A program made the translations under genes and the position numbers. This document shows positions 21,619 through 33,329 of a stretch of DNA of 64,000 nt, piece by piece. This DNA is from Oreohelix idahoensis (lineage: Eukaryota > Mollusca > Gastropoda > Stylommatophora > Oreohelicidae), in NCBI GenBank assembly GCA_024509875.1, contig JAMPIV010019851.1:682001-746000 (forward strand), written 5' to 3'. The notes below the pieces were generated by a model. It saw only the letters and a list, made by a program, of their open reading frames with translations. It did not search any database and was not told where the DNA came from. Position 1 is the first letter of the stretch. Each line of letters begins with the position of its first letter.

Positions 21619-24080
21619 TGTCGTGGAATATTCTAATCCACATATATAAATTATCAAGTAAATATAAAGCCTAATAAATACATATAATTAATAAAGGAAG
21701 AAGAATGGTAAAGAACAGTGCTGTCACAATGACAGTACTCGAAATCCCCCTTGTTTTCTGCTTCGTCTGCAAATTGTAACGCTTTCACGTTGATAGTAAA
21801 AGCTTACTGTATTATACCCGCTTTCTTCAATGAAACGTGTGCTGTATTTCTAAGAAAAACCTTGAGATATGCAAGTTGACCTAAATTTTAAATTCCATTC
21901 ATGTCTTTTTCTACACTATGTTACCAAAAACAAAAGGCAGATGGACTAAAGGATAGCGAGAAGAGAGAGGGGCGAATAAAGCCGAACGCATGCAAAATTA
22001 AACACGCGTCTCGCTATTAATGCCACCCCCAACCCGCGTCGCGCGATACACAAATGCTGCCATCACGCGTGTAAGACTACAAGCACTAACTTTTTTTCAG
22101 ACGGACAGTGATAAATTCACTACCCTTCCCAGAGTTAGGTTTTAAAATCACAAAAAACGCTTATTAGGAAAGATAACAATAGATGGGTTTACGTTTGAAA
22201 ACATAACAGTACCCAGACAGCACATCTTCGAAACAGGAGGTAGAAGAAATTGCATATTTTGAACGCAGCCACGTAGCTCCTTTAAATTTGTATTATTGGG
22301 TTCCTTAGGGTTTGCTGACAAAGAATATGTAAAACGTTACGCAAATAGTCCAGGAATTAATAAATTATAACCAAAATAAAATATTGGGGATGCCTGACAG
22401 CATAAAATCATTTCTGCTCATAAGATTTTTTTTTTATAACGTGTTTGAAAAAAATTTACGTTACAGAAATAGTCTACCATGTAAACTCCAAATTGATTGG
22501 AGCGCAACAAATGAAAGCCTAACCACGATTGGTCGGACTATAAATACTATCTTTCGTTGTCAAGGGAGACGGGGAAGGGTAACATTTTTTCAAACACTTG
22601 TCGAAACGTGGCTCATTGGCCAGTCTCGCTGATATACACACTTGGGAGCGTTAGTTCGAAACCACTTGTTTAAATAAGCTTGATAAAGCGACAGTGCGTT
22701 GAAGCCAGCTCACATTTTTGCTAAAATAAAAGCCTGGAACATAAGCAGATGGGAATTTGTGCCAGTAAATGTGCCAGAATTCATTGCTAATCAACGTATC
22801 TGTGTTTATTTCCATGAAATTGTGGTAAGCTTGAACCATTCAGTATCTTTTAATGAAAATTGAATGTAAATTGTTAATTTATGCCTGTATATATATGTGT
22901 AGTTCAGTGGCAAACAGGAGATAAAGCCTATAATGCTCCAGCCTGAACAGAGGGTGTCGGAGGGAAGTAAAACGGCATGGAATGGCCAAATAGTACACTG
23001 ACACCTGGATGATTGACTAGAAAGAAATAATGCTGGAAGTGCAGAGGCGTAGTAACCATTAAGAAGGGTAATACTGGAATAAAGTATTTCAAATGAAGCT
23101 GACAGTTGGCCTAACGCTCTGAACTCAATGTTTGTGCTGTGTTGTGATCAGTGTAAAAAGAAATTATAAGTTAGTTATGAAGTAGAAGGTACATCCTCCT
23201 TGATTTCAGGGACCGTGGTCTTGATGGTACTGAGCAGCACCTAGTCAGAGCTTTGCTGAATCCTGAGTCGGACAGCATACTCCTTGGTCTTTTTAGCTAT
23301 CAGTGAGGTGTCTCCTGAACCCAGAGGAGAATTCGAGCAGAGGAGTCCTTTCCTGCCGCCATCACGCCAGATAAGCGAATTGGCCAGCTGAGCTCAACAT
23401 TATGTCCCCTCATCTTGAAATGACTTTGTAAAATTAACATTAAGAGGGGAAATTAATTGTCTTAATATCAGGAACTGAGAACATCTCCAATACTAGTTTC
23501 CTTAAGACAAACTATTGAAGTCATGATGACAACTACCAACAGAGCTTGAACAAAACAAAACCAGTATTACCTCATACTACTATTACACAACTGACACACA
23601 TAGGATATTTTTAATAATATATGTCACTACCAGATTCATATTAATACATTCTGTACATAACTTGTAATTAACATTGATTGTGATTCCTGGTTCCTTTGTC
23701 TTTGAATCAGGACACACATATGCCTTTATGATAGAAATGAATACATATTGTTATTTGAAAAGTTACGAGTGTCTCCTGTAAGATATTCTCATAGAGTGTT
23801 ATATGTATGTGAGTGTCACAGTGTTGTCAAGAGTAGTGGATTAAATTAAATTGTTTATCTGTCTGTTGTTGTGACTTACACTTCACCATACTCATACCCT
23901 AGACACATAACGTAGCATCACACTATTCCAGAATAATTCTGACTGAGATATAGAGATATGTGGTAGCAAGTAAGGTTATCTATAATACACTACTCTTAAT
24001 AGATATAGATACCTTCACAGCTGATCTCAGTCAGTACACTAAGTCCCCTATAAATATTTATAACATCCCACTTCACCACA
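21619..24080 (+). mobile_element. Solo LTR of the element 1 family, inserted in the minisatellite
   Basis: 2462 bp from TGTCGTGG to CACCACA, homologous over its whole length to the LTRs at 1-2345 and 7117-9525 but visibly more diverged, with extra sequence near 21990-22040. It has no internal region. It is flanked by the perfect 5-bp duplication GTTTC, and minisatellite units resume in register on the other side, so it inserted into an existing array and then lost its body by LTR-LTR recombination. TATA box at 22539-22546 and AATAAA at 22725-22730 are retained. The antisense ORF seen in the other two LTRs is broken here by a stop and a 1-base deletion. Confidence 0.95.
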
Positions 24081-24568
24081 GTTTCTGCTACTTGTTCTTT
24101 GTTGTTGTTTCTGCTACTTGTTCTTTGTTGTTGTTTCTGCTACTTGTTCTTTGGTGTTGTTTCTGCTACTTGTTCTTTGGTGGTGTGTTTACTACTTGTT
24201 CTTTGGTGGTGTGTTTACTACTTGTTCTTTGGTGTTGTGTTTGCTACTTGTTCTTTGTTGTTGTTTCTGCTACTTGTTCTTTGGTGTTGTTTCTGCTACT
24301 TGTTCTTTGGTGTTGTGTTTGCTACTTGTTCTTTGGTGTTGTGTTTACTACTTGTTCTTTGGTGTTGTGTTTGCTACTTGTTCTTTGGTGTTGTTTCTGC
24401 TAGTCATTCTGTGGTGTTATTTCTGCTACTCGTTCTTTGGTGCTGTTTCTGTTATTCGTTCTTTGATGTTGTTTCTGCTATTTGTTCTTTGTTGTTGTTC
24501 CTGCTACTTGTTTGTTGATGATGTTTTTCTGCTATCTGTTCTTTAGTGTTGTATTTCTGCTACTTAGT
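24081..24568 (+). repeat. 26-bp minisatellite array, right block
   Basis: About 19 further units continuing the array after the solo LTR. GGTG and GTGTTTGCTAC variants dominate, and units become progressively degenerate from about 24395 to the end, as expected of an array margin. Confidence 0.93.
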
Positions 24569-25433
24569 TTTATGGAACTTGATCTTGTTTTTATCCCCCC
24601 CCCCCCTCCCTTTCTTATTCCACCTACATGCGCGCACACACACATACTCCCCTTCTCTCCATCTGTATTGAGAAAAAAATGTTTATTGATACGTCCCCTT
24701 TGATGACCTCACAGCTTTCATCCACATTTTTTTTAACGTCACATAGTTCTTATTCTATCTTTGGTTAAATTTGTACTAACAGTCTACCAGAAACAGTTCA
24801 CCGTATACTTTGTGATTTATATGAGAGTACGGTTTGACCAAAAATGTCACTTCGTCAGTTTTTATGTACTGAAATACATACAACACTATTTTTTTAAATT
24901 TATTATAGTTGTGGTATTGTATACTTCTCGGTATTTCGCAATAACAGCATCGCTCAAGCACGATTTATGTTGACAGAGACTAGCAAATGTCAGAGGTTTA
25001 GACCGGTGTATGCTTCAACAGGGGTGACGATTTCAAGTTTACCGCTCGTCGATTACTTTCTATTAGCGCTCTTTAGTCTATTTGTTACGTGCTACCACAC
25101 AGTTCTACAGATAAGACATCTCTACAAGTACCTATCACCGCGTGCTAAAAGTACTAGTATCACTACTTTTGCTCACGAGTTTTACAAACTTTAACGCCTC
25201 TGACGTACCACCTTTAGATTTAGGATTCCTGCAACGCTTTGCCTGGGTTTGACCTTTTTTTTTTTTTTTTAAATTGGACTGGGCCATAGGTTCCCTACCT
25301 ATAGTAATTCTCGCACTCCTAAGTCTTTCCCATACCCCCTATTCAGTATGAGAAGAAATACATTTTAGAGTTTACCATGCAAATGCATGTAAGAAATTAT
25401 GTAAACAGATTAATGCAATAAACCAATACCTTT
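24569..25433. other. Unassigned sequence right of the array
   Basis: Contains a C-rich run near 24597-24612 and several T-runs. Short ORFs (for example 24761-24973 and 24967-25194) have no recognisable domain. Confidence 0.4.
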
Positions 25434-25625
25434 CAGCTTCCCAAGGAGCTTAGGCCTTCTACAAACACATGCCAAGTCCTCCTGTCACTTGCTATCAGCC
25501 TAAGCTCTTTCCACGTTTTCCTCATCACCTTCACCCGTCTCCAATGCTTTTCTCAATGTTTCTTGGTCCATCTGCCTCTCTTACCCTGGGGTTCCAGTAC
25601 AAGAACTGCTTTGCAATGCTGTGAC
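25434..25625 (-). mobile_element. Decayed non-LTR retrotransposon 3' end
   Basis: On the - strand, frame-broken pieces of the C-terminal tail of an RTE-like RT are readable: YWNPRVREADGPRNIEKS, then MRKTWKELRLIASDRRTWH and VFVEGLSSLG. The nucleotide sequence also matches the fragment near 40760-40870. No intact frame remains. Confidence 0.65.
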
Positions 25626-26212
25626 GTTAGTTTTAAAAAGAGGAGAGATTGATTGAGTGAAGGTGTGTGGATGAATAAGAGAGTGGCAGAAGAAGAAAGC
25701 AGACGCTATTCTATGAAGAATGCCTGCTGACCATTGACACATAGAAGAACAATTCTCTCTCTCTTAATCAGGGCAGTTCATTTTTAAGAACGTGAAAAGG
25801 GAGATTATAAGAATAGTAACACTTGCCTCTTAGTGAATCTATAGAGAGATTACTGAAAAAATAAAGAATATAGGCAGAGATTTTGGCATTCTCGTCACAC
25901 TTTATCCCTTCCCTGACTTCTGTAATTATATTGTCATCTACAATTACAGTTTACTTTGGCTCGTTCCCCCAGGTAAAAGACTAAAAGACTTTATCTTATT
26001 AGAACACCAGTTGTGAAAAAAAAAAAAAGAATAAAAGACTTAATCTTATTACCAACAAGTTTACATTCAACATAAATGTGACACGAAGAAAATAAAACAG
26101 ACTCCATGTTTTTGATTTATACAAATATCAAATAGAATTTTTAAAAGAAATATAGTGTTAAAGAAAACCCAATCTATAGTGTTGTTTTCACAAATATAAA
26201 TTACAAGTGTTA
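25626..26212. other. Unassigned sequence
   Basis: AT-rich, no gene or repeat recognised between the non-LTR remnant and the SINE. Confidence 0.35.
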
Positions 26213-26221
26213 CTTTGAATG

Positions 26222-28282
26222 GGAGACGCGGTAGCACATTGGTTAGTGCACTGGCTTCCTAACTCAGTGGTCCATGGTTCAATTCCCGGTTGAGGTGGGA
26301 TTTTTTAGACCGCAAACGACTCATGGGTCGACCCAGCCCCCAATTGGGTACCAGAACAACTCTGGGAAGGTTTAGACGGCCGGCGTGATGAACAAGTAGC
26401 AGAAACAACAACAAAGAACAAGTAGCAAACACAACACCAAAGAACAAATAGCAGAAACAACACCAAAGAACAAATAGCAGAAACAACAACAAAGAACAAG
26501 TAGCAGAAACAACAACAAAGAACAAGTAGCAGAAACAACAACAAAGAACAAGTAGCAGAAACAACAACAAAGAACAAGTAGCAAACACAACACCAAAGAA
26601 CAAATAGCAGAAACAACACCAAAGAACAAATAGCAGAAACAACACCAAAGAACAAGTAGCAGAAACAACAACAAAGAACAAGTAGTAAACACACCACCAA
26701 AGAACAAATAGCAGAAACAACACCAAAGAACAAATAGCAGAAACAACACCAAAGAACAAGTAGCAGAAACAACAACAAAGAACAAGTAGCAAACACAACA
26801 CCAAAGAACAAATAGCAGAAACAACACCAAAGAACAAATAGCAGAAACAACACCAAAGAACAAGTAGCAGAAACAACAACAAAGAACAAGTAAACAAATA
26901 GCAGAAACAACACCAAAGAACAAATAGCAGAAACAACAACAAAGAACAAGTAGCAGAAACAACAACAAAGAACAAGTAGCAGAAACAACAACAAAGAACA
27001 AGTAGCAGAAACAACAACAAAGAACAAGTAGCAGAAACAACAACAAAGAACAAGTAGCAGAAACAACAACAAAGAACAAGTAGCAGAAACAACAACAAAG
27101 AACAAGTAGCAGAAACAACAACAAAGAACAAATAGCAGAAACAACAACAAAGAACAAGTAGCAGAAACAACAACAAAGAACAAGTAGCAGAAACAACAAC
27201 AAAGAACAAGTAGCAGAAACAACAACAAAGAACAAGTAGCAGAAACAACAACAAAGAACAAATAGCAGAAACAACAACAAAGAACAAGTAGCAGAAACAA
27301 CAACAAAGAACAAGTAGCAGAAACAACAACAAAGAACAAGTAGCAAACACAACACCAAAGAACAAATAGCAGAAACAACACCAAAGAACAAATAGCAGAA
27401 ACAACACCAAAGAACAAGTAGCAGAAACAACAACAAAGAACAAGTAGTAAACACACCACCAAAGAACAAATAGCAGAAACAACACCAAAGAACAAATAGC
27501 AGAAACAACACCAAAGAACAAGTAGCAGAAACAACAACAAAGAACAAGTAGCAAACACAACACCAAAGAACAAATAGCAGAAACAACACCAAAGAACAAA
27601 TAGCAGAAACAACACCAAAGAACAAGTAGCAGAAACAACAACAAAGAACAAGTAGTAAACACACCACCAAAGAACAAATAGCAGAAACAACACCAAAGAA
27701 CAAATAGCAGAAACAACAACAAAGAACAAGTAGCAGAAACAACAACAAAGAACAAGTAGTAAACACAACACCAAAGAACAAATAGCAGAAACAACACCAA
27801 AGAACAAATAGCAGAAACAACAACAAAGAACAAGTAGCAGAAACAACAACAAAGAACAAGTAGTAAACACAACACCAAAGAACAAATAGCAGAAACAACA
27901 CCAAAGAACAAATAGCAGAAACAACAACAAAGAACAAGTAGCAGAAACAACAACAAAGAACAAGTAGTAAACACAACACCAAAGAACAAATAGCAGAAAC
28001 AACACCAAAGAACAAATAGCAGAAACAACACCAAAGAACAAGTAGCAGAAACAACAACAAAGAACAAGTAGTAAACACAACACCAAAGAACAAATAGCAG
28101 AAACAACACCAAAGAACAAGTAGCAGAAACAACAACAAAGAACAAGTAGTAAACACACCACCAAAGAACAAGTAGTAAACATCACCCTTAGTGTGCCGAT
28201 GGTCGAGAAAATATGGGTCTAACACCATATTCCCAATTCCCAATATGCACAATGGGCGTGTAATGGGATCCTTTACCTTTTT
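26222..28282 (+). mobile_element. tRNA-derived SINE (family S1) carrying a minisatellite in its loop
   Basis: The head (26222-26390) has polymerase III promoter-like boxes: A at 26232-26242 (TAGCACATTGG) and B at 26276-26286 (GGTTCAATTCC). The tail (28180-28282) matches the uninterrupted copy at 30355-30628. Between them 1.79 kb of 26-bp repeat replaces the 7-base loop of a GTGATG/CATCAC stem. The whole unit is flanked by CTTTGAATG (26213-26221 and 28283-28291), so the SINE inserted as a unit. The sequence alone does not say whether the array grew before or after insertion. Confidence 0.9.
26391..28179 (-). repeat. 26-bp minisatellite array in inverted orientation inside the SINE
   Basis: About 69 units of the reverse complement of the 16-24 kb repeat (AACAAGTAGCAGAAACAAC-type). 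Three variant classes, ACAACAAAG, ACACCAAAG and GTAAACACAAC/GTAAACACACC, are arranged in higher-order blocks; the TAGTAAAC marker recurs at 27757, 27861, 27965 and 28069, i.e. every 104 bp (four units). Long ORFs across it on the - strand (for example 628 codons from 28145) arise for the same reason as in the large array. Confidence 0.95.
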
Positions 28283-28291
28283 CTTTGAATG

Positions 28292-29310
28292 ACACCAAAT
28301 GTGACACAAATGAAAATCGAATTTATGGTTTGGTATCTTTTCAAATGCGATAGAATTGTTACTTTGATTATGTTATTTGGTGTGTTATAAAGAATGTTTT
28401 CTTCATTTGGACATATGTATAAAACTTCTCAATGCTGGTATTATCTACTCAGCTTTCTAATTTGTGTATGTCTGCCTGGCTCTAAGGTTAGCCAAATGTT
28501 GCTGGTCTCCTGGATTGTTGGACTCTTCTGCAGGACTCCTGGTGGTAATTCTGCTAGGCTCCTTTTGTGGTAATTCTGCTAGGCTCCTTTTGCAGTTCTA
28601 CGTTTCGGCCCTCAAGATTCCAGCTGTTATGTACCGACATTAAGGTTGGAGAGCAAATAACTGTACCAGTGTCTTAGCTCAGTGCTAAGCTGCAACGCAT
28701 TTTTTTCCCGCACCGCTCTGAAAGACTCAGTCCATCAGATAATTTATGACTAGTAGCGGGTAACATTCCAGTGTGGCATTGTAACCACGTTTTCTACCTT
28801 ATCTGCTCCACTCTGACTTTATTAGTTTAAAATGTCTTGCTAGCCTTGCTGAGCAAAAACACATCAGAGTGTTTACTTTTCTTAGTCTCTGTTTCTATCA
28901 AGTGTTCTATAATCATGGGCAATTATAGAATATTTTTCCCACCCACATAAAATGACAATAGTTATTATATGCATTACATACATGTCAAAAGTGTTACAAT
29001 AATAAACACTGCTGTATACATAAAGTAAATGGATAAACAGTTAATAGATTATTATTGACACATAGATAGGTACCGTATCTCTGGCTCCGCGTGGAGCATA
29101 TGGCCCAACAGTTGCTAGATGGTACCAGAAAGAATTATGAAGATCATAACTGTGGAATTATGTCACGCATTTAAAGCATCAAGAAGACACGGACAGTGGG
29201 TAATAATGAAATAACGAGAAATAGTATATACGAAGTTGTGAAGCTTGCATATACCAGCGAATAAGAGTTACGTGTATAATGCATTGAAAATACAGCTGCA
29301 GCTTAAAAAA
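28292..29310. other. Unassigned sequence with a 25-bp duplication
   Basis: No gene recognised. At 28544-28593 a 25-bp segment (GGTAATTCTGCTAGGCTCC...) is present twice in tandem. Confidence 0.4.
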
Positions 29311-29446
29311 GGTAGGTAGTCCCATAGCAGATACTGCCGTTGGGGAGTGAAGTGTTAGAAACTTCACCATAAAAGGTCCAGCATCAGTTCCCTTCCTCGC
29401 TGCCTTTTCCTTCCCTAACTCAAAGTCAGGTACCCATTTACAGCTG
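29311..29446 (-). mobile_element. SINE family S2 fragment (reverse)
   Basis: The reverse complement shows the S2 blocks GGTACCTGACTTTGAGTTAG, AAGGCAGCGAGGAAGGGAAC, and GCAGTATCTGCTATGGGACT. The tRNA-like head is absent. Confidence 0.7.
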
Positions 29447-30265
29447 TACATCTTAATATTGATCATGAATTTAAGTATTAGATATACAAATCATGTATTA
29501 AAGTAAGAATAACAAAATTTCGTGCATACCCGTCCCAACGTCAACCACAAGTGCTTCTCGAGGTGGGTTGCCGGGTCTTCTCACAGCGGTAGCTCTAGTG
29601 GTCCCCTATTCTAGCTTTTGCTTATGATGGTTTTTGCCACTAATCTAAGCTGTCTCTTTTTTGAAGGCACCTAATTCTATTTGATTAAATGTTTAGCAGT
29701 GCTAATAGTTAAAAAGCCCATCTTTCCATGACGAAAAGGCAATAGCCGTCAGTTGACTATTGTTTTTAGCAAATTTCTGCTCGAACCATCTTCACAAAGA
29801 GCACAGCCATGTTACCAGGCTCTTGGGGAAAGTTTGTACCCACAGTTTTTTCGGATACCTGTTTTAAACAAAACGTGTCCAAGCTTTACGCTTCCTCACG
29901 TGACATAGCGTGGGTCAGCTGTCAAGCTATACCAATGGGCTCATAAATTAAATCGCCCCTCTAGCCGGTTCAAGCATACTGGTCTTACCCAGGGTCCCAT
30001 TGAAAAAGATATTATTTCTAGTCACCACGGGTCATATCCTCACGATAGGGGGAGAGAGAGAGAAAATGGAGGAATGGAAGAAGAGGGACTGTGAGAGATT
30101 TAAAAAGCGTTACTGTCTAAGTTTATAGATAGCGTTATAATTGAAGGCCAAGTAAATGAATTAAATGGTAAAGCAAATTTAAAGACATAAAATGTAGGTA
30201 GGCGATCGTTATGCGGCAAATGCTACAGCATGTTTCCTCAATGCGTGTCCTGTCCATCGCCAAAG
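29447..30265. other. Unassigned sequence
   Basis: No gene recognised; no ORF of interest and no internal repeat seen. Confidence 0.35.
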
Positions 30266-30674
30266 CACTAATTTATCTGACTGTGTTGGTTTAACATTTA
30301 ACAAATGTGTGATACTGAAAAATAGTGTGCATATAATACTGTTGTTTATGAACAGTGGAGCCTCTGTAGCTCAGTGGTTAGTGCACTGGCTTCCTAGCTC
30401 GGTAGTCCATGGTTCAATCGCCAGTTGAGGTGGGATTGTTTAGACCGCAATCTGCTCCGGGGTTGACCCAGCCTCATGAATTGGACGCCAGAGCAACTCT
30501 AAGAAGGTTAAGGCGGCCGGCGTGATGCAGACCACATCACCCCTAGTGTGCCGATGGTGAAGAAAATATGGGCTTAACACCATGTTCCCAATATGCCTCA
30601 ATGGGCGTGTAACGGGATCCTTTACCCTTTTATGAACAATAAAAGTTTAACCAACACAGTCAGATAAATTAGTG
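30266..30674. mobile_element. Foldback (inverted-repeat) structure containing a SINE
   Basis: 30266-30295 and 30645-30674 are inverted copies of one another over 30 bp with one mismatch region (CACTAATTTATCTGAC on the left, its complement on the right). Without the SINE the structure would be about 125 bp, consistent with a small foldback or MITE-like element, or a local hairpin. No convincing target duplication was seen outside the arms. Confidence 0.7.
30355..30628 (+). mobile_element. tRNA-derived SINE family S1, uninterrupted copy
   Basis: 274 bp with box A at 30367-30377 (TAGCTCAGTGG) and box B at 30411-30420 (GGTTCAATCG), flanked by the 10-bp duplication TTTATGAACA (30345-30354 and 30629-30638). 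It has the intact GTGATG - CAGACCA - CATCAC hairpin at 30522-30540, the site filled by the minisatellite in the copy at 26222. Confidence 0.92.
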
Positions 30675-31854
30675 AAGCCCTTGATTATTGTTCTTGTCAG
30701 CCACAAGTTTTGTAATTGGTCAGTTTTTGAAAGAGATACCTGCCACCGGTTTATTTCTTGCTCTGGATTTGATTGAGAACAGGACTCAATATTCTGTATC
30801 TAATTCACACTTTTTTTTTCTAACAACTCCTACTTTTGGAATATTTCAGTATGATACTGTAGGTATGTATCAAATATCCCCCATACCCCCTTGGCAAGCT
30901 TCTCGTACCCCCTGGGGGTATGCAGGGCCGGATTATCCATTAGGCTAAGTAGGCTGAAGTTTAGGGGACCGGAGATCTTGGGGTCATGTGCATAAGTTAA
31001 AACAAAAAAGTTAAAAATGCATAGCTTTATGTAGAAAAAGAAAATGTTTGCACTGGGGGTATTTGGGGGCACTTGGAATCGTATTTTGCATAACGTTAAT
31101 GGGGATATTTAAAGGACAAGGTTTATGGTCGGAAACTTAAGCCTTAGAGGGCCTCAAAACAGCAATAACCGAGACGTTTCATTGCCTTGACTAAGATCTA
31201 TGTCAAAGAGTTTGTGAAAATTGTTGAAAAATTCTGACTGTATGAACGCACCTGGCCGCTATTTTGAATGAAAAATAACTTTAAAATTATCAGAACATAA
31301 TTATACTGTCCTGTCATTTTTATTTCATTTGCACGTACCATTACATATTAAAGCCACGTGTTTTAAGCAAAAAAAGGTAAGGGATATTTGGTTTACTGTG
31401 TACTGGCTAAATTTAGGAATGACATAATCTCCAAAAATCTTCTTTTGCCGCCACAAGATGCCTGGTATACCTCCAGTGGTACTAGTACTACCAGTTTTAA
31501 AAGCGCTGTTCTACACAACCAGATTTCTGTGCGGGTAGTATACATAATTTTATACGTCGTTGAGACACTTAAGAAAGCTGGTGTACATTCAGTCAAAAGC
31601 TTTAATGTGAAAGACGGGCCTCATGCGCAGATTGAATGATACGTGACTCGCCTAAATGAGGCAAAAAGCCGTACTAAACGGGATATTCTCAGTGAATAGG
31701 ATAGCGATTGTGAAAAGTGGTAAGATAACACCTGAAAGTGTAGGTACATGCGATGAACGTCTGTCATTGTACCGGTATGTATTTTTTAATGAAAAGAAAT
31801 TGACACAGCTACTTTTGTTCAGTAACTTATAATTCTAACGGTATCGGCTTAGCT
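30675..31854. other. Unassigned sequence
   Basis: No gene recognised. Short ORFs (such as 31388-31639) have no visible domain. Confidence 0.35.
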
Positions 31855-31998
31855 CTAGAGTTAGGGAAGGTAAAGGCAGCGAGGAATGGAACTGGTCACC
31901 CCCACCTCTCGATGCTGGACCTAGTATAGTGAAATCTTTAACACTTCTATCCCTTACGGCAGTATCTGCTATGTGAATGTGACTACCTTTATCTTATA
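31855..31998 (+). mobile_element. SINE family S2, 3' part
   Basis: Contains GTTAGGGAAGGTAAAGGCAG, GAACTGGTCACC and AGTATAGTGAAATC, ending in GACTACCTTTATC. The 5' head is missing. Confidence 0.7.
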
Positions 31999-32305
31999 TG
32001 AGATCAGGGTTTGTCACCATTATTTTATCTTCAACTACCACTACCGCCAGAGCACATGAATACTTAGATACATGCTTCATATAAGGGGACCAGCTGCAGT
32101 GGTGGCTCCGTGCTCCACAAGGAGCGAAAAGGTAAAACGAAGAAGAACCAACATATCGTATGGCCAAGGTTGTTATGTGTCACCACGAATGACACCTACG
32201 GGTGCTATATTAGTTATGTTGTTGACTTTCTTCCTTGACATTTGTACGGGCTATCATCTACAACAGTCACTCTCTTGTGTGTATGTACTCGTATAAATGT
32301 TTACA

Positions 32306-32512
32306 GCGCTTGCCTGTCGCGGCAAGTTACCGGGCTCCATGTTCGAAAGATGGTAGCGCCACGCTGTAGTCTACCCAGCTGATTCTACTTGTAAGCTGGG
32401 GAAGGCAAAGGCAGCGAGGAAGAAAACTGGTCACCCCACCTCATTAAAAAGTTGGACCTAATATAGTGATGTCTACGACAGTTTTTGATATGGTTACTAC
32501 TACTACCTTTTA
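32306..32512 (+). mobile_element. SINE family S2 with partial tRNA-like head
   Basis: Begins in the tRNA-related head (GCTTGCCTGTCGCGGCAAG, then a degenerate box B, ATGTTCGAAA) and continues through the S2 body to ACTACTACCTTT. Confidence 0.75.
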
Positions 32513-32782
32513 AAATCCCTTATAACTGTTCTCCCCTCTTTGCCAGGTAGCTTGGTGTATTCCAGCTTTCCTTTTCTCAGAACGCCCCCAGTGTAGTTTA
32601 AGTGCTCGTTATAATACAATAGAGACACTGATGTAAATGTTGACACATCTATAAGTTTAGTCTGAGAAAGAAGCATATGCTGGAAGAGCTAACCCGGTAT
32701 TGCTGAAGTTACAGGGCCATACAATTTTACGATCTGGGATGTTTAACATTTCTCTTATGTTTAGTGAGGTGTCCAATCTCCG

Positions 32783-33000
32783 ATTGGCAGAGTGATTAGG
32801 GAACTGGCCTCTCGCGGCAAAGGTACAGGGTTCGAAACACGGTGCCTTCACGCTCCAGTTTACCAAGTTACAGCTGGGTACCTGACAATCCTCTTGAATT
32901 AAGGAAGGCAAAGGCAGCGCGGAAGGGAGCTGGTCACCCCCACTTAGCTAAGCTGGGCGTAGTAGAGGTCTGTAACTCTTCACTCCCCTATGGCACTGTG
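32783..33000 (+). mobile_element. SINE family S2, most complete head
   Basis: The tRNA-like head has a near-consensus A box (TGGCAGAGTGA) and a good B box (GGTTCGAAAC, 32829-32838), then GTACCTGACAATC, AAGGCAAAGGCAGCG and GAGCTGGTCACCCCCAC. This copy shows the family is tRNA-derived. Confidence 0.78.
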
Positions 33001-33329
33001 ACAAAACGGGGCGGCCCCTATCGATCTTTGTTTCTCTCCGGCAGTATCGGTACATTTGTGGTACTGATTTTTATTATGTGCTGTCAATTATCGCACTTTT
33101 CTTTCTTTCTTTCTTTCTTTTCTGCTTGTGTGGCAAATATTTTGTAGGTGCAAACATTTGTTAACACTCCTCTCTGTGATGTCACCTGTTTGTTACCTGG
33201 TCATCCTGGCTTGCGGTGATCAACTGAAATAAGATAGTCGCCGGCGTGTTTAGACTGAACCGCTGATAAGACGACTCGTTTGGTAACCCAGATGGGCAGC
33301 CACGGAGTTGTTGCGTACTCATACGACAG
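33001..33329. other. Unassigned sequence with a short (TTTC)n
   Basis: Nothing gene-like; a short TTTC microsatellite lies near 33100-33121. Confidence 0.4.

Noticed and set aside
16759..21636. 1625-codon ORF (and overlapping 862, 845 and 631-codon ORFs)
   Set aside because: Pure translation of the 26-bp tandem repeat; all three frames are open, the frames differ only in phase, and one runs into the solo LTR. Not a gene.
16197..24568. CRISPR-like array
   Set aside because: Units are contiguous with no unique spacers, and the setting is eukaryotic.
26259..28309. Three overlapping 626-645-codon - strand ORFs
   Set aside because: Same artefact over the SINE-borne array; the non-repeat ends are SINE sequence.
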